Source: a bacterium
Lineage (GTDB): Bacteria; Calditrichota; Calditrichia; RBG-13-44-9; J042
Direction of reading: 5' to 3'
Assembly: GCA_015485355.1 (NCBI GenBank)
Contig: WFTQ01000061.1
Location: 1 to 40,327 of the forward strand
Length of the DNA: 40,327 bases
The position numbers were made by a program, and so were the translations under genes. The stretch's first letter is position 1. Each line of letters starts with the position of its first letter. The notes beneath the pieces are model-generated. The model was given only the letters and a program-made list of their open reading frames with translations, ran no database searches and was not told where the DNA came from. This document shows, in pieces, positions 17,247 to 25,168 of this stretch.

Positions 17247-19850
17247 TCATGCTTGTGAAATCTTTTCTATTTTAACCCGAGTCACACCGCCATGTCGAGC
17301 GGTGGAACCACTTAGCCGATCATAATCGGGTGGTAGAATCACATTGTTATTCCCACCACGAGGAATGCGTTTATGAAAATCGAACGCCGCTATACGACCA
17401 TAAGCCCAGTGTCCCTGTCCATAACATTTGGTAACCGTTCCCGGACGAACACCTTCCCATAATTTCGCTTTCACCACAATCGATCCGGTAGGCGATACAA
17501 CCTTGATCTTATCCCCATTTTTCAAGCCCAGTTTTTGAGCATCCACCGGGTTGATTTTTAACACATCATCCCAATTCTCATCACCCGGATCTGCATTCTT
17601 ATGGGCCTGATACCAGAGACAATTCGCCGATCGGCCTTCCCGATTCAGTCGGCTGCGATGTTCGAAAAAGATAAATGGGTATTCAGAAGGATCACCCCAA
17701 CGGTACGCCGGTTCATAGTGTGGAACAAAAGCCTGTTCACCTCTGGCCGTATATTGGGTGGCTTCCAAAACAGCATCCACCGTAGTATGGTGTTTCTTGG
17801 CGTGTTTTTCAAGTGCTTCTTTTAGTGTTAAGCTGTAAAATTCAAATTTACCGGTTTTCGTTTTATATTTTTCCCTAATCTTACCCGGTTTAAACCGATG
17901 GGAATTCCAAACACCTTTTTCTACAAAATCCGCCCATCCTTTCAATTTTTCGCCGTATTTACCATAATTTTTATCTGTAGGATCCCAACAGGACCGGGTG
18001 AACATTTTTACCGCTGTAACCGCAAATTCCTTGCTATTGGTAGGTGCTTTTCCAGTTTCTGGATCTTTAAACTGTTCCTTAAAATAACGATAGAGATTGT
18101 CAAAACCCTTTTGTGCAAGCTTTTCCGCGAGTAGCCATGGAATTTCCGTTTCGTCCTGTCTTACATCCCACATGGGTTCGATAACCGGTTGAGTCAGACT
18201 TGCATACCCATACAGATTTTGTTTGCTTTTCAAAAAGCTCCATTTTTCGAATAATTGATGGGCAGCCGGTAAAACAATATCTGCAAAGTGAGACATCTCA
18301 GACGCATGGGTCGTAATGTGAACGAAAAACGGAATTTTTTGCAAGGCTCTCTCCCATCGATCGGTACCGGAACAGGAGAAAGTGAAGTTTGCCCAATATG
18401 CTATGGCCACCTTTACGTCGTAGGGATCTTCCTTAATGATGGCGTCCGCGGCGTTGTTGGTTACCACGCCACCGCCGCTTTTTCCTTTTTTCAAAGAAGG
18501 AAAGTGCAAAGTGCCTCTCTGATCGATCTTGGGCTTCTTGGAGTTTTTCTTAGCCATTTCATCCTGATAAGGCTTGATATCAGGAATAGAGTAGGCGGGC
18601 ACTTTTGTCTTTTGCACCACGCCACCTTCATGGTCGGTTGATCCTACCAGTCCATTCAGAGCATGGGTTATCATCGCGGTGTATCCACCCCGGACTTGCA
18701 TGGATGCACCAGGAGACAGCCAGCTGATGGCATAAGGACCCGCTTTGGCAAAATCAGTCGCAACCCGGCGAATTTGTTCAGCGGAAACGCCACAAATCTT
18801 TTCGGCCCATTCGGGTGTCCGATCTTTCAATTCGATATTCCACCATTTCACCAGGCCGTATGTGTAATTTTCCTTAAAGCTGGATTCATCAACCGTTTTC
18901 CCGGGAACGAAAGCATTCTTTCCATCAACGAAATCTCCCACGAATTCCCGATTCCATAATCCCTCTACCAAAATCACATGTGCAATCGCAGTCGCCAGAG
19001 CACCATCCTCACCAGGGATAACGGGCAACCATTCATCTGCTTTAACGGCCGTGGCCGACAGGCGAGGATCCACAACGGCAATTTTAGCCTGTTTTTTTAC
19101 CTTTTTCCAAATACTGATGGCATGGGGAACCTGACGATTAGATGCCAGCGGATCTGCGCCCCAGCTTAATACATACCGGGTATTTTCCAGATCATAGTCT
19201 CTGTAATCCCAATACCCTTCGGTATAATAAGCGCCAAACTTCTCTGCTTCGGCACAAATTGCCGAGTGACTGATTCCGTTTGGTGATCCAAAAATCTTGG
19301 GTAGTGCAGAATAAATAATGTCCCGCATATAACTATACCGCCCCCGGAACAACACAAATTTGTGCGTTTCGTTGGAAGCTCGAAGCTCCATCATTTTTTC
19401 CGCAATCATATCCATAGCTTCCTCCCAGGTAATCGGTACGAACCTGGGATCCTCATTGCGTCCCTTCTTGGGATTGGTGCGTTTCATGGGCACCTTAATC
19501 CGATCAGGATCATATACCTGCTGAAGTGCCAGATGCGGTCGGGGACAAATTTCACCATGATTGGCTTTACTATAAGGATTTCCGCGTAATGCCACTGCCC
19601 GGCCATTGATAACTTTTACCTGAACCGGACACCAGCTGGTACATCCCTGACAGGTAGAAGCGATCCATTTACTGACCAGCTCTTTTTGAGCCTCTTCGGG
19701 AGAGGCCATCGCAAAATATTTCAACATGGGAGAACCGGCCATCAAGGCTGCCATACTTAAACCACCCATTCCCTTTAAAAATCCTCTTCGGGTCACTTTT
19801 TTGTTTACGACTTCTTCCACTTGCCCTTCTAATTTCATCTTCATAATCAT
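17247..19850 (-). CDS. arrA: Dissimilatory arsenate reductase catalytic subunit ArrA (molybdopterin)
   Basis: An 867-residue molybdopterin oxidoreductase that would reduce arsenate to arsenite in the periplasm. A twin-arginine signal (VTRRGFLKG, 19-27) precedes the [4Fe-4S] ligands Cys67, Cys70, Cys74 and Cys102. Next is RGRY, the motif I remember as ArrA-specific (ArxA has GRGWG instead). Arg171, Tyr172, His195, Cys199 (the Mo ligand), Lys204 and Tyr216 all match the Shewanella ArrA active-site residues, as I recall them, at a constant offset of six. Length also matches (about 850). The frame opens at ATG 19850, but ATG 19844 has better spacing from GGAG. Flanked by ArrC- and ArrB-type subunits. 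Polysulfide or thiosulfate reductase is the alternative, made unlikely by RGRY. Confidence 0.9.
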   Translation of the reverse strand: MIMKMKLEGQVEEVVNKKVTRRGFLKGMGGLSMAALMAGSPMLKYFAMASPEEAQKELVSKWIASTCQGCTSWCPVQVKVINGRAVALRGNPYSKANHGEICPRPHLALQQVYDPDRIKVPMKRTNPKKGRNEDPRFVPITWEEAMDMIAEKMMELRASNETHKFVLFRGRYSYMRDIIYSALPKIFGSPNGISHSAICAEAEKFGAYYTEGYWDYRDYDLENTRYVLSWGADPLASNRQVPHAISIWKKVKKQAKIAVVDPRLSATAVKADEWLPVIPGEDGALATAIAHVILVEGLWNREFVGDFVDGKNAFVPGKTVDESSFKENYTYGLVKWWNIELKDRTPEWAEKICGVSAEQIRRVATDFAKAGPYAISWLSPGASMQVRGGYTAMITHALNGLVGSTDHEGGVVQKTKVPAYSIPDIKPYQDEMAKKNSKKPKIDQRGTLHFPSLKKGKSGGGVVTNNAADAIIKEDPYDVKVAIAYWANFTFSCSGTDRWERALQKIPFFVHITTHASEMSHFADIVLPAAHQLFEKWSFLKSKQNLYGYASLTQPVIEPMWDVRQDETEIPWLLAEKLAQKGFDNLYRYFKEQFKDPETGKAPTNSKEFAVTAVKMFTRSCWDPTDKNYGKYGEKLKGWADFVEKGVWNSHRFKPGKIREKYKTKTGKFEFYSLTLKEALEKHAKKHHTTVDAVLEATQYTARGEQAFVPHYEPAYRWGDPSEYPFIFFEHRSRLNREGRSANCLWYQAHKNADPGDENWDDVLKINPVDAQKLGLKNGDKIKVVSPTGSIVVKAKLWEGVRPGTVTKCYGQGHWAYGRIAAFDFHKRIPRGGNNNVILPPDYDRLSGSTARHGGVTRVKIEKISQA

Positions 19851-19865
19851 GACTCCACTTTTTCC

Positions 19866-20816
19866 TTACAATAAAGGATTGAGGGGTAAACTCAATTGAC
19901 CAGCCAGAACAACCGCCAAGCGGAAGAAAAATCCGCCGAAAAGTATCAGAAAACTGGTGACCATAATAATTACTACCTGCAAGCGGCGGTCTTTCTCTTC
20001 GCCTTTCAAGATGGCTATTCCTCCTAAAAGCAGGGGTAATATTAAACCCATACCAATACCTAAGAACCAGAACATGGGACCATAATGCTCATTCGCAAGG
20101 GCCAAAGCCTGTCGGTCGGTTAAAACCCCAAACCGTAAACTAAGCCACCATAAAAAGAAAGTAAAAAGTTGAAGCAAAATTGCACCGACCAGAATGTTTC
20201 GAACTACTTTCATGTCATCAATAAACTTTGCAAAATGATCACCATCATCCAGGCGACCCGCCAATTTCATTCGAATCAGGTGAACGAGCATTACGGCGGC
20301 AATACCGGTTGTAATGAAACCCAGAATCGCTGCTACGACTGTCGGTCCAGTGTTCCACAGGGGGCGAGATACATTAATTGCAAGCAATAATCCATGATAA
20401 GTGCCGACTATAATTGACAGTGGTACCAGAATGCGGCCCAACGTTCGATGATTGGTACTGTCTTCATCAATGTTGTTTAATTTACGGGCATACATAACAC
20501 CCAGGATTACCAACAACGGTTGGAATATGCCCCCCCACCATAGTGGAGAGTGGGGGTTAAAATTAATGAGAGTATTAAAGGCATGGAATGGACGCCCCAA
20601 TTTTAATAGAAGGAATACTAAACCCAAAGTCACCAGAATCGGGGACATCCAGGCAGCAGTTTGACGAATACGGCGATATTTTCCCTGAAAGAATTCATCC
20701 ACAAAAACCGCAAAGAGAATGGAACCCACACCTGCCCCACCGAGGAACAGGTCCATGGCCACGCGCCAATCCCATGCCAAACCAGGATACGTATTGTAAA
20801 TGATTTCAGGATTCAT
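19866..20816 (-). CDS. arrC: NrfD/PsrC-type membrane subunit ArrC
   Basis: A 316-residue integral membrane protein with about eight to nine helices and the NrfD/PsrC pattern. It opens with WDWRVAMDLFLGGAGVGS, continues LKLGRPFHAFNTLINFNPHSPLWWG, and has a later TYHGLLLAIN segment. These proteins anchor molybdoenzyme complexes and oxidise menaquinol without haem. ATG 20816 follows GGGAGAGG. It lies 15 bp upstream of arrA and 15 bp downstream of the porin gene, so the subunits are made from one transcript. In ArrA systems that lack a cytochrome partner such as CymA, an ArrC of this type supplies the electrons. Confidence 0.9.
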   Translation of the reverse strand: MNPEIIYNTYPGLAWDWRVAMDLFLGGAGVGSILFAVFVDEFFQGKYRRIRQTAAWMSPILVTLGLVFLLLKLGRPFHAFNTLINFNPHSPLWWGGIFQPLLVILGVMYARKLNNIDEDSTNHRTLGRILVPLSIIVGTYHGLLLAINVSRPLWNTGPTVVAAILGFITTGIAAVMLVHLIRMKLAGRLDDGDHFAKFIDDMKVVRNILVGAILLQLFTFFLWWLSLRFGVLTDRQALALANEHYGPMFWFLGIGMGLILPLLLGGIAILKGEEKDRRLQVVIIMVTSFLILFGGFFFRLAVVLAGQLSLPLNPLL

Positions 20817-20831
20817 GATCCTCTCCCTTTA

Positions 20832-21860
20832 TTATTTAAACACCCAGTAAAAAGTTAGCCGAGGAATAATATCAGTATCGGGTTTCACTCCTTCATCATT
20901 TTCTTCGTAAACCACCGCTTCAATATTGGGCATTAAGTGCACATTCTTAATGGGGGTGAAATCCAAACCGCCAACAAAGAAGGTGGACCTGGCGGTAGGG
21001 TCAAATGGGATATAGGCAATGGCGTCGCCTTTAGGATTGGGGTCCAACATGTTATCTACCCGCAGGAAGAAATTCAGCGTTTCGCTCATCTGGCCGGCGA
21101 TAAATACCGAAGCCATATCCAGTACTAAGTCTTCACTGCCTTCCTTCTTACGAATTTGCCGAACGTAATGCAGCCCAACACGAATGCGATCAGTCTTATA
21201 AGCAGCAAACCCCTGGGCAGTAATCTGTGATGTGACATCCAGCAGCCCATCATAGTCACCATAAAATTGGAGAATAATATTTTTGGCCGGATTAAAAGTA
21301 ATCGCCGCCAATATTTTCTTCCCCTTGTTCGTTTCCGATTTATTGCTGTTTCCATTGGCAAACATCACATGGTATTTCACAATTCCCTTTTCCACTAAAC
21401 TGCCCTTCGCAGCAATACCAAAATCGCGGGAACTGCCGAATTTCTGTAAATCTAACGGGGTTTTCTCCACCGAACGATATCCCCATACCTTTTCCAACAC
21501 CTCCCATGTGGGGGTTGGTGAAATGCCCAGAATAATCTGGTGCCGGCCGTTTTTGTATTTCAAATAAGCATCCTTTACAAAAGGAACAGCAGTAGCCTTG
21601 GTGGAAAAATCGCCCGGATGCAACATCTCCAATCGCAACCGCACGGAAAAGGCCTCGTTGAGTTTGCGGTCGTACGTAAAATAAATTCGCCGGAACCAGA
21701 AGCCGTTACGTTCTTGCAGGTCTGTTTTGTGATTTTTCAGAATGTAGTAATAATCTCCAAACATATACCCACTAAACTTACCGGCAGGCTTTTCGCCGGC
21801 CAACGACAGAGAAAAGGTAATACCGAGCAGAGCAACAACTACGTACTTAATCCGCTTCAT
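20832..21860 (-). CDS. Outer-membrane porin (phosphate-selective porin-like beta-barrel)
   Basis: A 342-residue protein with a cleavable signal peptide (MKRIKYVVVALLGITFSLSLA) followed by alternating polar and hydrophobic strands through to a C-terminal aromatic ending (TFYWVFK), as outer-membrane barrels show. Segments such as FWFRRIYFTYDRKLNEAFSVRLRLE and the motif-poor barrel resemble Porin_O_P-type proteins, which pass phosphate and similar anions. The gene sits between tatA and arrC in the arr operon, overlapping the tatA end by 14 bp. An entry or exit pore for arsenate or arsenite is a reasonable inference, since arsenate mimics phosphate. The specificity is not visible in the sequence. 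ATG 21860 follows GAGG. Confidence 0.75.
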   Translation of the reverse strand: MKRIKYVVVALLGITFSLSLAGEKPAGKFSGYMFGDYYYILKNHKTDLQERNGFWFRRIYFTYDRKLNEAFSVRLRLEMLHPGDFSTKATAVPFVKDAYLKYKNGRHQIILGISPTPTWEVLEKVWGYRSVEKTPLDLQKFGSSRDFGIAAKGSLVEKGIVKYHVMFANGNSNKSETNKGKKILAAITFNPAKNIILQFYGDYDGLLDVTSQITAQGFAAYKTDRIRVGLHYVRQIRKKEGSEDLVLDMASVFIAGQMSETLNFFLRVDNMLDPNPKGDAIAYIPFDPTARSTFFVGGLDFTPIKNVHLMPNIEAVVYEENDEGVKPDTDIIPRLTFYWVFK

Positions 21861-22035
21861 GATGATCCCTCGTGATTTGTTGAGTTTCTTGGGTTAAAGG
21901 AGAACGAATCTCTTGTTTAAATTCTCTAATACCTCGTCCCAAACTCCTGGCAATTTCAGGCAATCGCTTGGCGCCAAACAGCCCAATAATTACAATGGTA
22001 ATGACCAATATTTCCGTCGGGCCCAGACCGAACAT
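21847..22035 (-). CDS. tatA: Sec-independent translocase subunit TatA
   Basis: A 62-residue TatA/E-type protein: a short N-terminus with FGLGPTEILVI, one membrane helix, then the FGAKRLPEIARSLGRGIREFK hinge and amphipathic helix, and a charged tail. The frame is open to a TTG at 22041, but ATG 22035 has AAAGGAG six bases upstream and gives the usual start. It is the first gene behind the candidate sigma-54 element and overlaps the porin start. Co-expression with a Tat-dependent ArrA suggests it boosts export capacity when arsenate respiration is switched on. No tatC is present in the window. Confidence 0.93.
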   Translation of the reverse strand: MFGLGPTEILVITIVIIGLFGAKRLPEIARSLGRGIREFKQEIRSPLTQETQQITRDHHEAD

Positions 22036-22070
22036 GTTCAACTCCTTTTATTGATGTCAATTATTCCTTT

Positions 22071-22085
22071 TCAAGAACAATGCCA
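22071..22085 (-). promoter_or_regulatory. Candidate sigma-54 promoter of the tatA-porin-arrCAB operon
   Basis: The minus strand reads TGGCATTGTTCTTGA, compared with the consensus TGGCAC-N5-TTGC. The -24 GG and the -12 TTG are correctly spaced; the final C is A. Transcription would begin near 22060, about 25 bases before the tatA ATG and just before its ribosome site. The adjacent regulator has the GAFTGA loop that contacts sigma-54. Confidence 0.5.
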
Positions 22086-22173
22086 GGGATTCAAGAAGGA
22101 GGTTTTCGGGGTAAGGAAATAGCATTAACCAATTGTTTTACAACAAATTACAAAAAATAAATAAACACCTGAA

Positions 22174-22196
22174 ATCCAGAGGATAACCATCTGGAT
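22174..22196. promoter_or_regulatory. Inverted repeat, candidate activator site
   Basis: The arms ATCCAGA and TCTGGAT are perfectly complementary around a nine-base spacer. The centre is about 110 bases upstream of the -12 of the candidate sigma-54 promoter, the distance at which NtrC-type activators usually bind. Between the regulator stop and tatA there is nothing else coding. Confidence 0.4.
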
Positions 22197-22202
22197 ATTT
22201 TA

Positions 22203-22218
22203 AAAATCCGCGGATTTT
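22203..22218. promoter_or_regulatory. 16-bp perfect palindrome upstream of the arr operon
   Basis: AAAATCCGCGGATTTT is a perfect palindrome with no loop, so it is better suited to binding a dimeric protein than to forming an RNA hairpin. It lies about 7 bases from the neighbouring inverted repeat, and the two could form a paired activator site. Confidence 0.35.
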
Positions 22219-22271
22219 CGTGAAGCAGAAGCGAAATCTCGCTTTAATACACACGTTGTTGTCGGTAGGGA

Positions 22272-23612
22272 CTACAGGCGGTACTTTTTTAATTTGGAAC
22301 GCAAGGTGGAGGGTGGAATATGCAATAACGCAGCAGCCTGGGCTTGATTTCCTTCGCTCTGCCGGAGGGCATCCTGAATGAGTTTTTTCTCAATAGTATT
22401 TAAAATATCATCCAGGGCCATTTGACCCAAGCAGACTTCCGGAACAGAACAATCCGGTTGGCTGATTTCGAGAGGAACCATTTCAGGACGAATTTCATTT
22501 TGGCGGGCCAACAAAAGCATCCGCTCCACCACATTTTTCAGTTCCCGGACATTGCCGGGCCAGTGGTAATTCGCTAAACAATCCATGACCTGAGGGGAAA
22601 TTCGGAATTGGCGCCCACCAGTCAGTTGGTCAACAAAATAACGGTATAAAACGGGAAGATCTTCCAGGCGTTCCCGCAGCGGAGTCAGGTGAAGGGGAAA
22701 CACGTTCAGGCGATAATACAAATCTTCCCGAAATTTCCCTTCTTGAATTAACTTACGTAAATCGGCCTTGGTAGAGGCGATGATCCGCACATCCACGGGG
22801 ATTGGTTGATTGCTCCCCACCCGTTCAATTTCTTTTTCTTGAAGTACCCGCAGCAACTTGACCTGCAGTTCCAGGGGGATATCGTCGATATCATCCAGGT
22901 AGATGGTACCCCCATCGGCCTGTTCAAAACGGCCAATCCGTTCCTTTATGGCACCGGTAAACGCCCCCTTTTCGTGTCCAAATAATTCACTTTCAAACAC
23001 CTCCTGCGCCAGAATTGCGCAACTTACTTTAACCAGCGGCTTGTCCTTCCGGGGGCTATTGTAATGGATGATATTGGCGACCAATTCTTTTCCGGTTCCG
23101 GTTTCCCCGGTAATTAACACGGAAGCATCGGACGCTGCGACGGTTCGAATCATTTCCTTAATTTGGCGCGCCGCCGGGCTATCCCCAACAAATGCTTCAA
23201 TGGGATAATGCCTGGAAAGTTGTTTTTTAAGCTGAATATTTTCGTTTTTTATCGACTGCAACTCCTTTAACCGTTGCAAGATCAATAACAATTCATCGCT
23301 GTGAAACGGTTTGGTGAGGTAATCATAGGCGCCTTTTTTCATGGCCTCCACGGCCGAATCCACTGAGCCGTAAGCCGTCATCATAATGACTGTTATGTGT
23401 GGGAATTTGGATTTTATCCGTTCCAGAAGGGTCATACCGTCCATACCCGGCATTTTCATATCGGTCAGCACCACATCAACCGGTTGTTTTTGCAAGGTTT
23501 GCCAGGCTTCATTCCCATCGACAAACCCCACCGCCCGGTATCCGGCATCGGTTAGCTCATCCACCAAAGAAACCCGTAAAATCTGTTCATCTTCCACCAC
23601 AAAAATGGTCAT
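22272..23612 (-). CDS. arrR: NtrC-family sigma-54-dependent response regulator (ArrR-like)
   Basis: A 446-residue regulator with three domains. The receiver has phospho-acceptor Asp51 and the TDMKMPGMDG motif. The AAA+ domain has Walker A GETGTGKE at 169-176, GAFTGA at 216-221 and an arginine-finger region. A Fis-type helix-turn-helix closes the protein at about 421-446. It would activate sigma-54 promoters after phosphorylation by the kinase encoded just upstream, with which it shares an ATGA overlap. The next operon downstream starts with tatA and has a sigma-54-like element, so the arr genes are the likely target. The symbol is by context. Confidence 0.9.
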   Translation of the reverse strand: MTIFVVEDEQILRVSLVDELTDAGYRAVGFVDGNEAWQTLQKQPVDVVLTDMKMPGMDGMTLLERIKSKFPHITVIMMTAYGSVDSAVEAMKKGAYDYLTKPFHSDELLLILQRLKELQSIKNENIQLKKQLSRHYPIEAFVGDSPAARQIKEMIRTVAASDASVLITGETGTGKELVANIIHYNSPRKDKPLVKVSCAILAQEVFESELFGHEKGAFTGAIKERIGRFEQADGGTIYLDDIDDIPLELQVKLLRVLQEKEIERVGSNQPIPVDVRIIASTKADLRKLIQEGKFREDLYYRLNVFPLHLTPLRERLEDLPVLYRYFVDQLTGGRQFRISPQVMDCLANYHWPGNVRELKNVVERMLLLARQNEIRPEMVPLEISQPDCSVPEVCLGQMALDDILNTIEKKLIQDALRQSEGNQAQAAALLHIPPSTLRSKLKKYRL

Positions 23613-25168
23613 GGTCTATCCCCTACCTTTTGATTTCGCACCGATTTTTCGCCCCGACTGGATAATTGGGGAGAGAGTGGTAACGTAATGGAAAACGTCG
23701 TGCCCCGATTCAATTCACTGCTAACTGAAATATTTCCGCCATGGGCCACGATGATGTTGTAACAGACTGACAGCCCCATCCCCGTTCCTTTGCCGATGTC
23801 CTTGGTTGTATAAAAGGGGTCGAAAATTTTGGTTAAATTTTCCTGAGGGATTCCTACCCCGGAATCTTTCAGGAAGATTTCCAACGTATTCTGCTTATGT
23901 TTTACGCCAATATAAATACTTTTGGAAGCCGCCTGGGATTGTAAAAACCGCTCTTCAATGGCATCAATGGCATTGAGCAATAAATTCACCATTACCTGCT
24001 CCAGATGATGCCGACTGGCATAGATGGAGGGTACATTTGGCGGAACCTCTTTTGTAATGGCAATGCGGTGTTTTTCCAGTTTGTAGGCGACCAAAAGCAG
24101 CGCCGTTTCGATAACCTCTTCAATATTGACCGGAGCAAAATCCATCTCCCGGGGACGGGCATAATCCAGTAAACTGCGCACCACCGTGGCGATCCGGTTG
24201 GTGGCCTCCTCCATCAGCTCCAGGTACATTTTAGTCTGCTCCACATTCTGCGGATTCTGTTTTAACCGCCGCAGGCAATTTTGTATTCCTGCAATGGGAT
24301 TATTGATCTCATGCGCCAACCCGGCCGAAAGGGTGCCCAGGGAGGCCAGCTTTTCGGATTGCACCAATTGCGCGTAGGCTGCTTCCAGCTCCTGATGGGC
24401 ATTTTCAAGCCGCTCAATCATGGCGTTAAATTTTTCCGTTAATACATCCAATTCATCGGTCGCACGGAAAACCATGGGAAATTTTCCGAATAATTTTTCC
24501 CGAATCCGCACCCAGGGATGCTTCTTGTAACGGAGTGAATCCAGGTCAATGCCTTCGGCAATTTCACTAATGGAACGAATGGGATGCGTGATGACGTGGG
24601 AGAAAAATAACGCACCCAATATGCCAAATACCAGAAAAATGAAAACCATCATTAACAATTGATGCATGGTAGTATTTACATTCTCCATAAGCGAATTTTC
24701 ACGAATACCAACCCGAACCACTCCTATTTCCGGTGTTAAGATAGGAACCGCAATATCCCGAATTATCCAATTCGGTTGCTCTACAATTTCCAACAAACGA
24801 ATGCTTTCCGGTTGATTTTCGGCCAAATGATTGGCATGTAGAATACCGCTAGGTACAGTGTCTGTAAAATTGTGGATAATGATGTTATTTTGTTTATCCC
24901 ACACAAAAACGTATGCAATAGAAGAATCAATTTTTACAATGTCTTCAATCCAGCTTTGAATAGCAATGTAATCCTCATACAACAAGGGATTTACAGATAA
25001 AGAAGCCAATTGCTGGGCAATAAAAATTCCCCGTTTTTCAGACTCTGCCCCCAGGGAACGAGTAATACTTTGGTTTAAAATATATAGATTGATGGAACCG
25101 AATAAAGCAACAATAATGACTATGGCAATTGTAAATTTCCAGAATAATGGTAAATGAATCCGTTTCAT
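23609..25168 (-). CDS. arrS: Membrane sensor histidine kinase (ArrS-like)
   Basis: A 519-residue kinase with a first membrane helix (about 11-31), a periplasmic sensing region (about 35-168), a second helix (about 171-192), a HAMP-type linker and a coiled coil. The dimerisation domain carries His286 in GLAHEINNPIAGIQN. The ATPase part has NLLLNAIDA, DSGVGIPQ and GKGTGMGLSV. The subclass resembles NtrB/ZraS-type partners of sigma-54 activators. It overlaps both neighbours by ATGA, so binding lipoprotein, kinase and regulator are one transcription unit. It may read the state of the binding protein through its periplasmic domain; that is inferred from known three-component arsenic sensors. Confidence 0.9.
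   Translation of the reverse strand: MKRIHLPLFWKFTIAIVIIVALFGSINLYILNQSITRSLGAESEKRGIFIAQQLASLSVNPLLYEDYIAIQSWIEDIVKIDSSIAYVFVWDKQNNIIIHNFTDTVPSGILHANHLAENQPESIRLLEIVEQPNWIIRDIAVPILTPEIGVVRVGIRENSLMENVNTTMHQLLMMVFIFLVFGILGALFFSHVITHPIRSISEIAEGIDLDSLRYKKHPWVRIREKLFGKFPMVFRATDELDVLTEKFNAMIERLENAHQELEAAYAQLVQSEKLASLGTLSAGLAHEINNPIAGIQNCLRRLKQNPQNVEQTKMYLELMEEATNRIATVVRSLLDYARPREMDFAPVNIEEVIETALLLVAYKLEKHRIAITKEVPPNVPSIYASRHHLEQVMVNLLLNAIDAIEERFLQSQAASKSIYIGVKHKQNTLEIFLKDSGVGIPQENLTKIFDPFYTTKDIGKGTGMGLSVCYNIIVAHGGNISVSSELNRGTTFSITLPLSPQLSSRGEKSVRNQKVGDRP

Noticed and set aside
17247-19850. Catalytic molybdoprotein as arsenite oxidase of Arx type or as polysulfide reductase
   Set aside because: The RGRY motif and the Arg-His-Cys-Lys-Tyr spacing fit ArrA; Arx proteins carry a GRGWG-type motif there. 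Only a tree would settle it fully.
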